From Acidimicrobiia bacterium (GTDB lineage: Bacteria; Actinomycetota; Acidimicrobiia; Acidimicrobiales; CATQHL01), in assembly GCA_021296435.1 (NCBI GenBank), contig JAGWAK010000038.1, positions 1-15,844 of the forward strand: DNA of 15,844 nt, read 5' to 3'. The position numbers and the translations under genes were made by a program. A model generated the notes under the pieces. That model was not told the DNA's origin, ran no database searches, and saw only the letters and a list, made by a program, of their open reading frames with translations. Of this stretch, positions 7,656-14,679 are shown one piece after another. How positions within the stretch are numbered: position 1 is the first letter of the stretch; the number at the start of each line of letters is the position of its first letter.

Positions 7656-8252
7656 TCAGAGGGCTGCCAGGTTCGCCGCAGCGAACTCCCAGTTCACGAG
7701 GTTCTCGATCCACCGTTCCACGTAGGCAGGGCGGGCGTTCCGGTAGTCCAGGTAGTAGGCGTGCTCCCAGACGTCGATGGTCAGCAGCGGTGTGCGGTCA
7801 TGTCGCTGGGGGAGGTCGGCGTTGGCCGTCGCCACAACCTCCAGGTCGTCGCCACCCGCCACCAGCCACACCCAGCCCGAGCCGAAGTGACCGCAGGCGG
7901 CGTCGGCGAACTGCTTGCGGAACCCGTCGACCGATCCGAAGCCGCTCTCGATGGCGGCGCGCAGGTGGCCACTGGGGTCGCCGCCACCGGCGGGGTGCAT
8001 GGAGTGCCAGTAGAAGGTGTGGTTCCAGACCTGGGCGGCGTTGTTGAACAGGCCCCCGGAGGTGGTGACGATGAGGTCCTCGAGTGGGGCGCCTTCGGCT
8101 GCGGATCCCGCCACCAGCCGGTTCACGTTGGCCACGTAGCCGGCATGGTGCTTGCCGTAGTGCAGCGCCACCGTCTCGGCGCTGATGTGCGGGGCGAGCG
8201 CATCCTCCGGGTAGGGGAGCGGGGGTAGGTGAACGGTCGCCGGGTTACTCAC
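7656..8252 (-). CDS. sodB: Superoxide dismutase, Fe type (SodB-like)
   Basis: The enzyme converts superoxide to oxygen and hydrogen peroxide in the cytoplasm. Metal ligands of the 198-aa protein are H31 (HYGKHH), H78 (NHTFYW), D160 and H164 (DVWEHAYYLDYRNARP), with gateway Y39. Q74 in NNAAQVWNHTFYW supplies the active-site glutamine from the N-terminal half, the hallmark of Fe-SODs; Mn enzymes place it after the central GSGW. The overall match to E. coli SodB is close (LPYPEDALAPHISAET, FGSGWVWLV). The GTG start at 8252 is preceded by a strong GGAGG (8259-8263) at 6 nt. It is 48 bp downstream of the popT stop and may belong to the sdh transcript or have its own promoter. Metal choice is inferred from sequence; cambialistic use cannot be excluded. 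Confidence 0.93.
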   Translation of the reverse strand: MSNPATVHLPPLPYPEDALAPHISAETVALHYGKHHAGYVANVNRLVAGSAAEGAPLEDLIVTTSGGLFNNAAQVWNHTFYWHSMHPAGGGDPSGHLRAAIESGFGSVDGFRKQFADAACGHFGSGWVWLVAGGDDLEVVATANADLPQRHDRTPLLTIDVWEHAYYLDYRNARPAYVERWIENLVNWEFAAANLAAL

Positions 8253-8300
8253 GAGGGACCTCCGGGGGGCGCTGAGTGGCGGTCGCGCCGCGTGTAGCTA

Positions 8301-9308
8301 TCAGGGTGCTTCCAGTAAACCGTTTTCCGGTCCGGTTCCGGCGTTCGAGTGGCCGGCGAACCGCGAGGCGGCCAGCGCCAGCGCGAACGCCACCGCGGCG
8401 CAGACCACCGGCCAGAGCGCCTCGCCGCCGTCCGGCCATTCGAGGCCGGTCCCGCTGATCACTTCGTCGGGACCGCCGAGGTGTCCCACGCCGTTCGGCC
8501 AGGGCCAGAGCACGCGCAACGAGCCCAGCATCAAACCGACCATCGTCGCCATCACGGCGTCGTGGTACCGGTCCAGCAGCCTGCTCAACAGCGCGGCGAA
8601 CGCCAGCATCCCCACCAGCACGCCGCCGGCGGATAGGCCGAGCACGTTCCAGTCGCGGTCGCTGAGGGCGTCGATGAGGGGCGCGTAGACGCCGATCATG
8701 AGCATCACGAACGCCCCGGAGATCCCGGGCAGAATCATGGCGCACACCCCCAGCACCCCGGCGGCGAACCACAGCCACCCGGCGGGGTCGGCGATGGGCT
8801 CGGCGGTTAGTCCGAAGACCCAACCCCCGGCGGCGCCGGTGGCCAGCGCCAGGGCGGCCAGCGGCACTCGCCAGGCGCGCACCTGCCGGGCCGCAGCGAG
8901 CACCGCCGCGCAGACCAGGCCCGCGAACGCGCCGGCGGTGGCCTCGGCGCGATTGTCGAGGAGCCAGTCGATGACGCCCGCCAGCGCTCCCAGCGCCACC
9001 CCGACGCCCGCGGCCACCGGGATCACGAGCCGCCAGTCGATCCGCCGCAGTTGCCCGGCCGCCCCCCGCAGATCGCCGCGCAGCAGGCCGGCCACCGCCC
9101 CGGCGGCGCTCCGCAGCGAGCGCAGCAGGCGCTCGTAGACCCCCAGCAGCAGGGCCACCGTGCTGCCGGAGACCCCCGGCACCAGGTCGGCGGTGCCGAT
9201 GCAGAATCCCCGCAGGCCGTCTCCGGCCCACCGCTGGATCGCCGGGCCGTCTCGGCGCTGCGCTGGGCTGCCGGGCCGCTGCGCTGGGCCGCCGGTGCCG
9301 TTGCTCAC
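8301..9308 (-). CDS. DUF368/PopT family polyprenyl-phosphate translocase
   Basis: DUF368 (PopT) proteins are membrane transporters shown in other bacteria to return undecaprenyl phosphate, the lipid carrier for peptidoglycan and glycan export, to the inner face of the membrane. The 335-aa protein has about eight to nine hydrophobic segments and both re-entrant signature motifs in pseudo-repeat arrangement: VPGVSGSTVALLLGVYE (43-59) and LPGISGAFVMLMIGVYAP (183-200). The start is GTG at 9308, 15 bp after the sdhB stop, with only a weak SD; the first 27 residues are a hydrophilic heptapeptide repeat not expected in the family. A conserved GLRGFCIGTADLVPG follows that leader. No popT symbol is assigned because orthology to a characterised member was not tested. 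Placement inside an sdh-sod run is unusual. Confidence 0.85.
   Translation of the reverse strand: MSNGTGGPAQRPGSPAQRRDGPAIQRWAGDGLRGFCIGTADLVPGVSGSTVALLLGVYERLLRSLRSAAGAVAGLLRGDLRGAAGQLRRIDWRLVIPVAAGVGVALGALAGVIDWLLDNRAEATAGAFAGLVCAAVLAAARQVRAWRVPLAALALATGAAGGWVFGLTAEPIADPAGWLWFAAGVLGVCAMILPGISGAFVMLMIGVYAPLIDALSDRDWNVLGLSAGGVLVGMLAFAALLSRLLDRYHDAVMATMVGLMLGSLRVLWPWPNGVGHLGGPDEVISGTGLEWPDGGEALWPVVCAAVAFALALAASRFAGHSNAGTGPENGLLEAP
9236..9298 (-). repeat. Three tandem 21-bp repeats in the 5' end of the DUF368 gene
   Basis: Units at 9278-9298 and 9257-9277 match at 18 of 21 positions, and a third, more diverged unit covers 9236-9256. On the minus strand they encode the heptapeptides GGPAQRP, GSPAQRR and DGPAIQR, a cytoplasmic hydrophilic leader before the first membrane segment. 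In-frame 21-bp units mean copy number could change without breaking the gene. Confidence 0.7.
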
Positions 9309-9323
9309 GCGTCCCGGCGCGTC

Positions 9324-10105
9324 TCAGACCTGGCCGGCGAGCTTGCGGTTCTTCAGCTTGGCCCTCACGTAGTCCCGGTTGGTCCAGGCGATGAAGTCGA
9401 TGGAGATTTCCTTCGGACAGGCCTCCTCGCACTCCCCGTGATTGGTGCAGCTGCCGAAGAACTGCTCCATGGTCTCCACCATTGCCTCGGTGCGCGCCCA
9501 ACGCTCGGGCTGGCCCTGCGGGAGCAGGTTCAGGTGCTGCACCTTCGCCGCCGTGAAGAGTTGCGCGGCGCTGTTCGGGCAGGCTGCCACGCAGGCGCCG
9601 CAGCCGATGCAGGCGGCCGCGTCGAAGGCGCTCTCCGAAGCCTCCTTGGGGACCGGCACAAGGTTGGCGTCGGGCGCCGCGCCGGTGTTGACCGAGATGT
9701 AACCGCCGGCGGCGATGATCCGGTCGAGGTCTGTCCGGTCGACCGCGAGGTCCCGGATGACCTCGAAGGATCCGGCGCGCCACGGCTCGACGGTGATGAC
9801 GTCCCCGTCGGAAAACTCCCGCATGTGGAGTTGACACGTGGCCGTGCCCTTCTGCGGGCCGTGGGCGCGCCCGTTGATCATCAGGCCGCAGGTGCCGCAG
9901 ATGCCCTCCCGGCAGTCCGACTCGAAGGTGATGGGTTCCCGGCCTTCGAGCGTGAGACGCTCGTTCAGCACGTCCAGCATCTCCAGGAAGGAGGCGTCGG
10001 AGCTGATGTCGCCAACGTCGTAGGTCTCGAAGCGGCCGGCGTCGCCGGGACCGTCCTGGCGCCAGACGCGCAGGTGCACACTCAGCGCGCCGTTGTTGGT
10101 GGTGC

Positions 10106-10109
<4 letters not shown>
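9324..10109 (-). CDS. sdhB: Succinate dehydrogenase iron-sulfur subunit
   Basis: SdhB passes electrons from the flavin of SdhA to quinone and haem in SdhC, at the inner face of the membrane. The 261-aa protein has the N-terminal [2Fe-2S] cysteines C66, C71, C74 and C92 (CREGICGTCG), then the ferredoxin domain: C157/C160/C163 plus C221 for [4Fe-4S], and C167, C211, C217 for [3Fe-4S]. The segment LFTAAKVQHLNLLPQGQPE is typical of the B. subtilis/actinobacterial class rather than E. coli SdhB. The GTG at 10109 overlaps the sdhA stop (GTGA), and an earlier in-frame start would lie inside sdhA. It is the third gene of sdhCAB, followed closely by the DUF368 gene. Confidence 0.95.
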
Positions 10110-12024
<1,915 letters not shown>

Positions 12025-12028
<4 letters not shown>

Positions 12029-12867
12029 GGTGCGCTTCCTAGCGTTCCGAGGGCTTCGCCGACTGCACCGTCGAGTTGCTCCTGGTGTTCCCGCACGACG
12101 GAGCGTCCGCCGTCGTCGATCACGCCGGCCTGTACCAGGATCGGGAAGCTGAGGTTGCCGACGAGGATCACCGCCGCAAAGGCCTGGGCGAACCGTCGCC
12201 GCAGCGGGTTCCAGCGCGGGCTGTTGATGCCGAGACTTTGAAACATGCTCCAGGCGCCGTGGTAGATGTGCACCGCCAGGGCCACGTTGGCCACGATGTA
12301 CCAGATGGCGACGGGCAGGTTGGAGAGGCTCGCCACCACGTTGTGGTATGGGTCGCCGCGGATGTAGTCCGGGTTGAAGTGGCCCCACGTCAGGTCGGCC
12401 AGGTGGTACACGACGAACAGGCCGACGAGGGGGCCGGTCCAGCGCATGGTGCGTGAGGCGTAGTTGGCGGCGATGTAGTCGCGGCCGCCGGGGTAGCGCC
12501 GGTCGGCCGACCGGCTCATCCGGGTGAGGCTGTAGGCGGAGTGGATGTGCAGAGCGAAGGCGGCGATGAGGCCGAAGCGCAGGGCCCAGAGCGCCCAGGT
12601 GCGCGGGATGACCTCGGTGCCGAGATCGCGCAGGGTCTCGGCGTACTCGTGGGTTTCCCACGGGCCGTCGTAGAGGTGCAGGTTGCCGAGCATGTGCACC
12701 AGCACGAACCCCAGCAGGGTGAGGCCGGTCAGTGCCATCACCCACTTCTTGCCCACCGCCGACTGGTAGAGGTTCAGCGGCCACGGGAGTTCCCGGCAAG
12801 GCGCCGACCGCCGGCCTTTCTGGCTTGCTGGCTTCTCGACAGTCGTCGTCGGGGTGGCTGAACTCAG
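12025..12867 (-). CDS. sdhC: Succinate dehydrogenase cytochrome b558 subunit, CTG start proposed
   Basis: SdhC anchors SdhAB in the membrane and carries haem to quinone. The protein (280 aa from the proposed start) has five hydrophobic helices. Likely haem-ligand histidines are in FVLVHMLGN, FALHIHSAYSL, VVYHLADL and AVHIYHGAWS, matching the four axial histidines of the B. subtilis diheme b558. No separate sdhD is present, as expected for this class. The N-terminus is unclear: the only ATG/GTG codons upstream of the family region are a GTG at 12996 without an SD, adding 43 Arg/Ser/Pro-rich residues, and a GTG at 12756 that would cut the conserved LYQSAVGKKW motif. A CTG at 12867 lies 7 nt after a perfect AGGAG (12875-12879) and gives a natural leader LSSATPTTTVEKP. 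Its stop overlaps the sdhA start. Confidence 0.88.
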
Positions 12868-12874
12868 CGTGCTG

Positions 12875-12879
12875 CTCCT
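12875..12879 (-). promoter_or_regulatory. Ribosome binding site deciding the sdhC start
   Basis: AGGAG on the minus strand is 7 nt before CTG at 12867. It is the only strong SD in the 130 bp between the first possible GTG (12996) and the conserved part of SdhC, and so points to a rare CTG initiation codon. Confidence 0.5.
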
Positions 12880-12996
12880 GCGTGCGGCCGCGGGGCGGAT
12901 CCGGGGGATCGGCGACTCGGTGGGGCTCTGCGGGTCGTACGTTACCGGCGAGAACCCCCGTCGCCGGGAAACCTCGGAAAATCCCCGGTCTCGCAC

Positions 12997-13025
12997 TTGA
13001 TTTTGGCTGGAACGCCCGGCATACT
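12997..13025 (+). promoter_or_regulatory. Candidate promoter for the WhiB2-like gene
   Basis: TTGATT (12997-13002), a 17-bp spacer and CATACT (13020-13025) form a reasonable -35/-10 pair, with transcription expected near 13032 and a leader of about 135 nt before the ATG at 13167. TACTCT at 13022-13027 is an alternative -10. The leader would contain the ACAGGT boxes. Confidence 0.4.
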
Positions 13026-13027
13026 CT

Positions 13028-14179
13028 CTAGTACACGCTTGTAATTACACAGGTGTGAATAGACCTGTGGACAACACAGGTGCCAACAGGTGCTCGGACG
13101 GCTGCCGAAGGCAACCACGCCGGGGTTCCCCGGGTCCGAGACTCCAAGGATCGAGAGGATGTCCGGATGTTCTTGCAGGAGATGCGAGTCCAAGATCCCT
13201 GGAAGCAGTACGCCAACTGCCTCGGGGTGGATCCCGATCTGTTTTTCCCCGAACGCGGGGCGTCCACCAAGGAGGCCAAGCGGGTCTGCGGCGCATGCGT
13301 CGTGCGCACGGAGTGTCTCGAGTACGCCCTCGAGAACGGCGAGAAGTTCGGGATCTGGGGCGGCATGAGCGAGCGGGAGCGCCGTCGGGTGCGCCGCGAG
13401 CGGGCCCTGGCACGGCGGCAGGCGAGCGGCTCCGCCACGGCCTGAGCGACCTCCGGTCGGCAAACTATTTTCGCCCGCTGCCGGTTTCCCCGAGCACCGA
13501 TCGGGTAACCTGAAGTCGTGGCAGTAATCGGCACAACCGAGTTGATCATCATCCTGGTGATCGTCTTGGTGATCTTCGGCGGCGCCAAGCTTCCAAAGCT
13601 TGCGCGGTCCCTCGGGCAGGCCCAGAGAGAGTTCCGCAAGAACGCCGGTGATGAACTCGAGGAACCGGCCTCGAGCGGATCCGCGGACACCAAGAACAGC
13701 GACGCCTGACGCCCTCGGCAGGGGCGCCGCCCGGTACCGCCGGGTGGCCGTGCCGAGATCTTCACGAATGCCTGCGGAGTCTTCGGCCTGCGGACGCTTC
13801 GACCGTTGACGCAGGATCTCTGTCGCCGCAGCAGGATTCCGGTGACTGGTGTTGCGTGACCGGTGTTGCGTGGTGCGCCTCGAGGCCCACCCGCAGAACA
13901 GGCGTCGGTGGGCCGCTGCATTCGCTCCTGCTGCCGGCGGCGCTGCAAGCGCCGGCGCTGGCGCTCGGAGGCGCCTCCCCAGACACCGTGCGAGATGTGA
14001 TTGGCGAGTGCGTACTCGAGGCACTCGTTGATCACGGGGCAGTCGGCGCAGATCTTCTGGGCGCGCAGGACACCCACGCCGTCGGAGGGGAAAAAGACAT
14101 CCGGGGACTCGCCGGAGCAGCTAGCTCGCCCCATCCAGCCCGTGCTCGGCATCCTTGACGGCACGGTTGTGGTGTCCAT
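13028..14179 (-). CDS. WhiB-family regulator with an abnormally long, antisense-overlapping open frame
   Basis: The first ~90 residues (14179 down to about 13912) are a clear WhiB domain: cluster cysteines C21, C44, C47 and C53 (CADCPVINEC), FFPSDG, HGVWGGASERQRRR (64-77) and a basic tail. WhiB proteins are normally about 80-130 aa. Here the frame meets no stop until 13028, giving 383 codons whose last ~225 lie antisense to tatA and the whole WhiB2-like gene. That tail is Arg/Ser/Pro-rich with no recognisable domain, and looks like a shadow of the genes opposite. The real end may be set by a frameshift or sequence error: a one-base slip after the domain would reach a stop at 13762-13764 and give about 139 aa. 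The ATG at 14179 has TTAGGT a few nt upstream. The WhiB domain itself is secure; the 3' end is not. Confidence 0.7.
   Translation of the reverse strand: MDTTTVPSRMPSTGWMGRASCSGESPDVFFPSDGVGVLRAQKICADCPVINECLEYALANHISHGVWGGASERQRRRLQRRRQQERMQRPTDACSAGGPRGAPRNTGHATPVTGILLRRQRSCVNGRSVRRPKTPQAFVKISARPPGGTGRRPCRGRQASLFLVSADPLEAGSSSSSPAFLRNSLWACPRDRASFGSLAPPKITKTITRMMINSVVPITATTSGYPIGARGNRQRAKIVCRPEVAQAVAEPLACRRARARSRRTRRRSRSLMPPQIPNFSPFSRAYSRHSVRTTHAPQTRLASLVDAPRSGKNRSGSTPRQLAYCFQGSWTRISCKNIRTSSRSLESRTRGTPAWLPSAAVRAPVGTCVVHRSIHTCVITSVY
13048..13092. promoter_or_regulatory. Cluster of four ACAGGT boxes between sdhC and whiB (operator candidate)
   Basis: ACAGGTG occurs at 13049, 13076 and 13086, and the inverted form ACCTGT at 13063. 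The first and inverted copies make a perfect 7-bp inverted repeat, CACAGGT-8 nt-ACCTGTG (13048-13069). Such density in a divergent gap is unlikely to be coding and suggests binding of a dimeric regulator controlling one or both genes. Confidence 0.5.
13058..13086 (-). promoter_or_regulatory. Candidate promoter for sdhCAB
   Basis: On the minus strand TTGGCA (13086-13081) and TCTATT (13063-13058) are separated by 17 bp, giving expected transcription near 13051 and a leader of about 180 nt to the CTG at 12867. The spacer contains one ACAGGT box and both hexamers touch others. A second option is TGTAAT at 13049-13044. Neither is proven. Confidence 0.35.
13167..13445 (+). CDS. WhiB-family iron-sulfur regulator, WhiB2/WhmD-like
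   Basis: WhiB-like proteins are small actinobacterial transcription factors that hold a redox- or NO-sensitive [4Fe-4S] cluster and act with the primary sigma factor. This 92-aa protein has the four cluster cysteines C18, C41, C44 and C50 (CGACVVRTEC), the turn FGIWGGMSERERR (61-73) and a basic DNA-binding tail. The stretch FFPERGASTKEAKRVC followed by ECLEYAL resembles the S. coelicolor WhiB / mycobacterial WhiB2 (WhmD) group, which with WhiA controls septation; this subgroup assignment is from memory of family sequences. The ATG at 13167 has GAGAGGA at 13153-13159; an upstream GTG at 13080 would add 29 unlike residues and overlap the ACAGGT boxes. It is transcribed divergently from sdhCAB. 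Confidence 0.93.
   Translation: MFLQEMRVQDPWKQYANCLGVDPDLFFPERGASTKEAKRVCGACVVRTECLEYALENGEKFGIWGGMSERERRRVRRERALARRQASGSATA
13447..13471 (+). terminator. Candidate terminator after the WhiB2-like gene
   Basis: CGACC-TCC-GGTCG forms a perfect 5-bp stem with a 3-nt loop starting 2 nt after the stop codon, and CTATTTT follows about 7 nt later. The stem is short, but the T-rich stretch is unusual for this GC-rich window. The downstream tatA has its own -10 element. Confidence 0.4.
13506..13511 (+). promoter_or_regulatory. -10 element for a leaderless tatA transcript
   Basis: TAACCT fits TANNNT and ends 6 nt before the GTG start at 13518, the spacing seen for leaderless actinobacterial mRNAs. 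No SD precedes the GTG. No clear -35 is visible (GGTTTC at 13483-13488 is a weak option at 17 bp). Confidence 0.55.
13518..13709 (+). CDS. tatA: Sec-independent protein translocase subunit TatA/TatE
   Basis: TatA oligomers form the pore through which folded, often cofactor-containing proteins cross the membrane. The 63-aa protein has one N-terminal membrane helix (IGTTELIIILVIVLVIFGG), the hinge motif FGGAKLPKLARSLGQA, an amphipathic helix to about residue 45 and a short acidic tail. The early residue before the helix (E8 in TTELI) fits TatA, where polar residues occur here. The GTG start is supported by the adjacent -10 element and by the helix beginning at residue 4. No tatB or tatC is nearby, so it is an orphan copy lying between two WhiB genes. 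Confidence 0.92.
   Translation: MAVIGTTELIIILVIVLVIFGGAKLPKLARSLGQAQREFRKNAGDELEEPASSGSADTKNSDA
13726..13748 (+). terminator. Strong GC hairpin after tatA
   Basis: GCCGCCCGG and CCGGGTGGC form a 9-bp stem (one G-U pair) around the 5-nt loop TACCG, 17 bp after the tatA stop. No T-tract follows on either strand. It may end tatA transcription or act as an mRNA-stabilising hairpin. It lies antisense within the long WhiB frame. Confidence 0.45.
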
Positions 14180-14204
14180 CGACCTAAGTACGGGCCCAAG
14201 CGGC

Positions 14205-14221
14205 TAAAGGCCTCGTAAAGG
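14205..14221. repeat. Direct repeat TAAAGG, 11-bp spaced, upstream of the minus-strand WhiB
   Basis: TAAAGG occurs at 14205-14210 and 14216-14221, one helical turn apart, 26-42 bp upstream of the WhiB ATG at 14179 (CCTTTA on its own strand). It lies where a -10/-35 region would be and may be a regulator site. I saw no better promoter for this gene. Confidence 0.25.
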
Positions 14222-14267
14222 ACGCGGGATCACCGGAGGACCACCCGCTGATCGGCGGCGCCGACGA

Positions 14268-14297
14268 TTCGGACGGCGCAACACAGGGCGGTAGCCT
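14268..14297 (+). promoter_or_regulatory. Candidate promoter of the 99-aa gene and ppk
   Basis: TTCGGA (14268-14273), an 18-bp spacer and TAGCCT (14292-14297, TANNNT type) predict a start near 14304 and a 47-nt leader containing the strong SD GGAAGGAG at 14339-14346. The -35 is weak. Confidence 0.35.
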
Positions 14298-14350
14298 TGA
14301 GGTACGGATTGCCTCGATGCCGAGTGCGCCGGGGTGCCGGAAGGAGTGTC

Positions 14351-14650
14351 ATGACAAGCATCGGGCCCGACTACGAGCAGGAACTGCCGCCGCCGATCGG
14401 CCACGTCAAGGTGGTCTTTGCCGGCCCGGTCGCGCCCCACTGGGATTTCCGGTCGGAGTTCGGGGACAGGCAGCTCATCGAGGACTTCCGTATGCGTGCT
14501 CAGGCGAGGCTACTGCTGCTGCCGAGGGACGATCCTCAATTCCGCCGCAACAGGGAGCGAATCAATCGGGACGCCGTGCGCCAGAACCTCCTGATCGAGT
14601 GGGATCTCGGCTACGCCGAGGACGAGTTCGCTCCCTACGCCGAGTCCTGA
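14351..14650 (+). CDS. Hypothetical 99-aa protein upstream of ppk
   Basis: I do not recognise this protein. It begins at ATG 14351 with a strong SD (GGAAGGAG at 14339-14346, 4-nt spacing). It has 99 residues, no cysteine, no signal peptide and no membrane segment. A short N-terminal part with VKVVFAGPVAPHWDF (19-33) looks strand-forming. The middle is highly charged and probably helical (DRQLIEDFRMRAQARLLLLP, then PRDDPQFRRNRERINRD), and the end is acidic (GYAEDEFAPYAES). Codon use matches the neighbours (high GC at third positions), which with the strong RBS argues that it is real. Its stop is 29 bp before the ppk start on the same strand, so the two are probably co-transcribed. A role linked to polyphosphate is a guess from position only. 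Confidence 0.75.
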   Translation: MTSIGPDYEQELPPPIGHVKVVFAGPVAPHWDFRSEFGDRQLIEDFRMRAQARLLLLPRDDPQFRRNRERINRDAVRQNLLIEWDLGYAEDEFAPYAES

Positions 14651-14679
14651 TGAGACAGCGAGGTTTGACGGGGGGCTAG

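Noticed and set aside
8245..9837. Minus-strand frame of 530 codons across sodB upstream, DUF368 and sdhB
   Set aside because: It is an alternative frame of two recognised genes on the same strand, extremely Arg/Gly-rich and without family similarity.
12029..12799. A 257-codon N-terminal extension of SdhA fused in frame
   Set aside because: It overlaps sdhC in another frame and has no SdhA similarity; the ATG at 12028 has an SD and the usual overlap with the sdhC stop.
13049..13092. ACAGGT repeats as a CRISPR array or plasmid-type iterons
   Set aside because: Units are only 6-8 bp with unequal spacing and one inverted copy; this fits operator sites, and no cas or replication gene is near.
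12942..14024. Second long minus-strand frame opposite whiB and tatA
   Set aside because: No WhiB or other domain; its only role would be as a shadow of the genes on the other strand.
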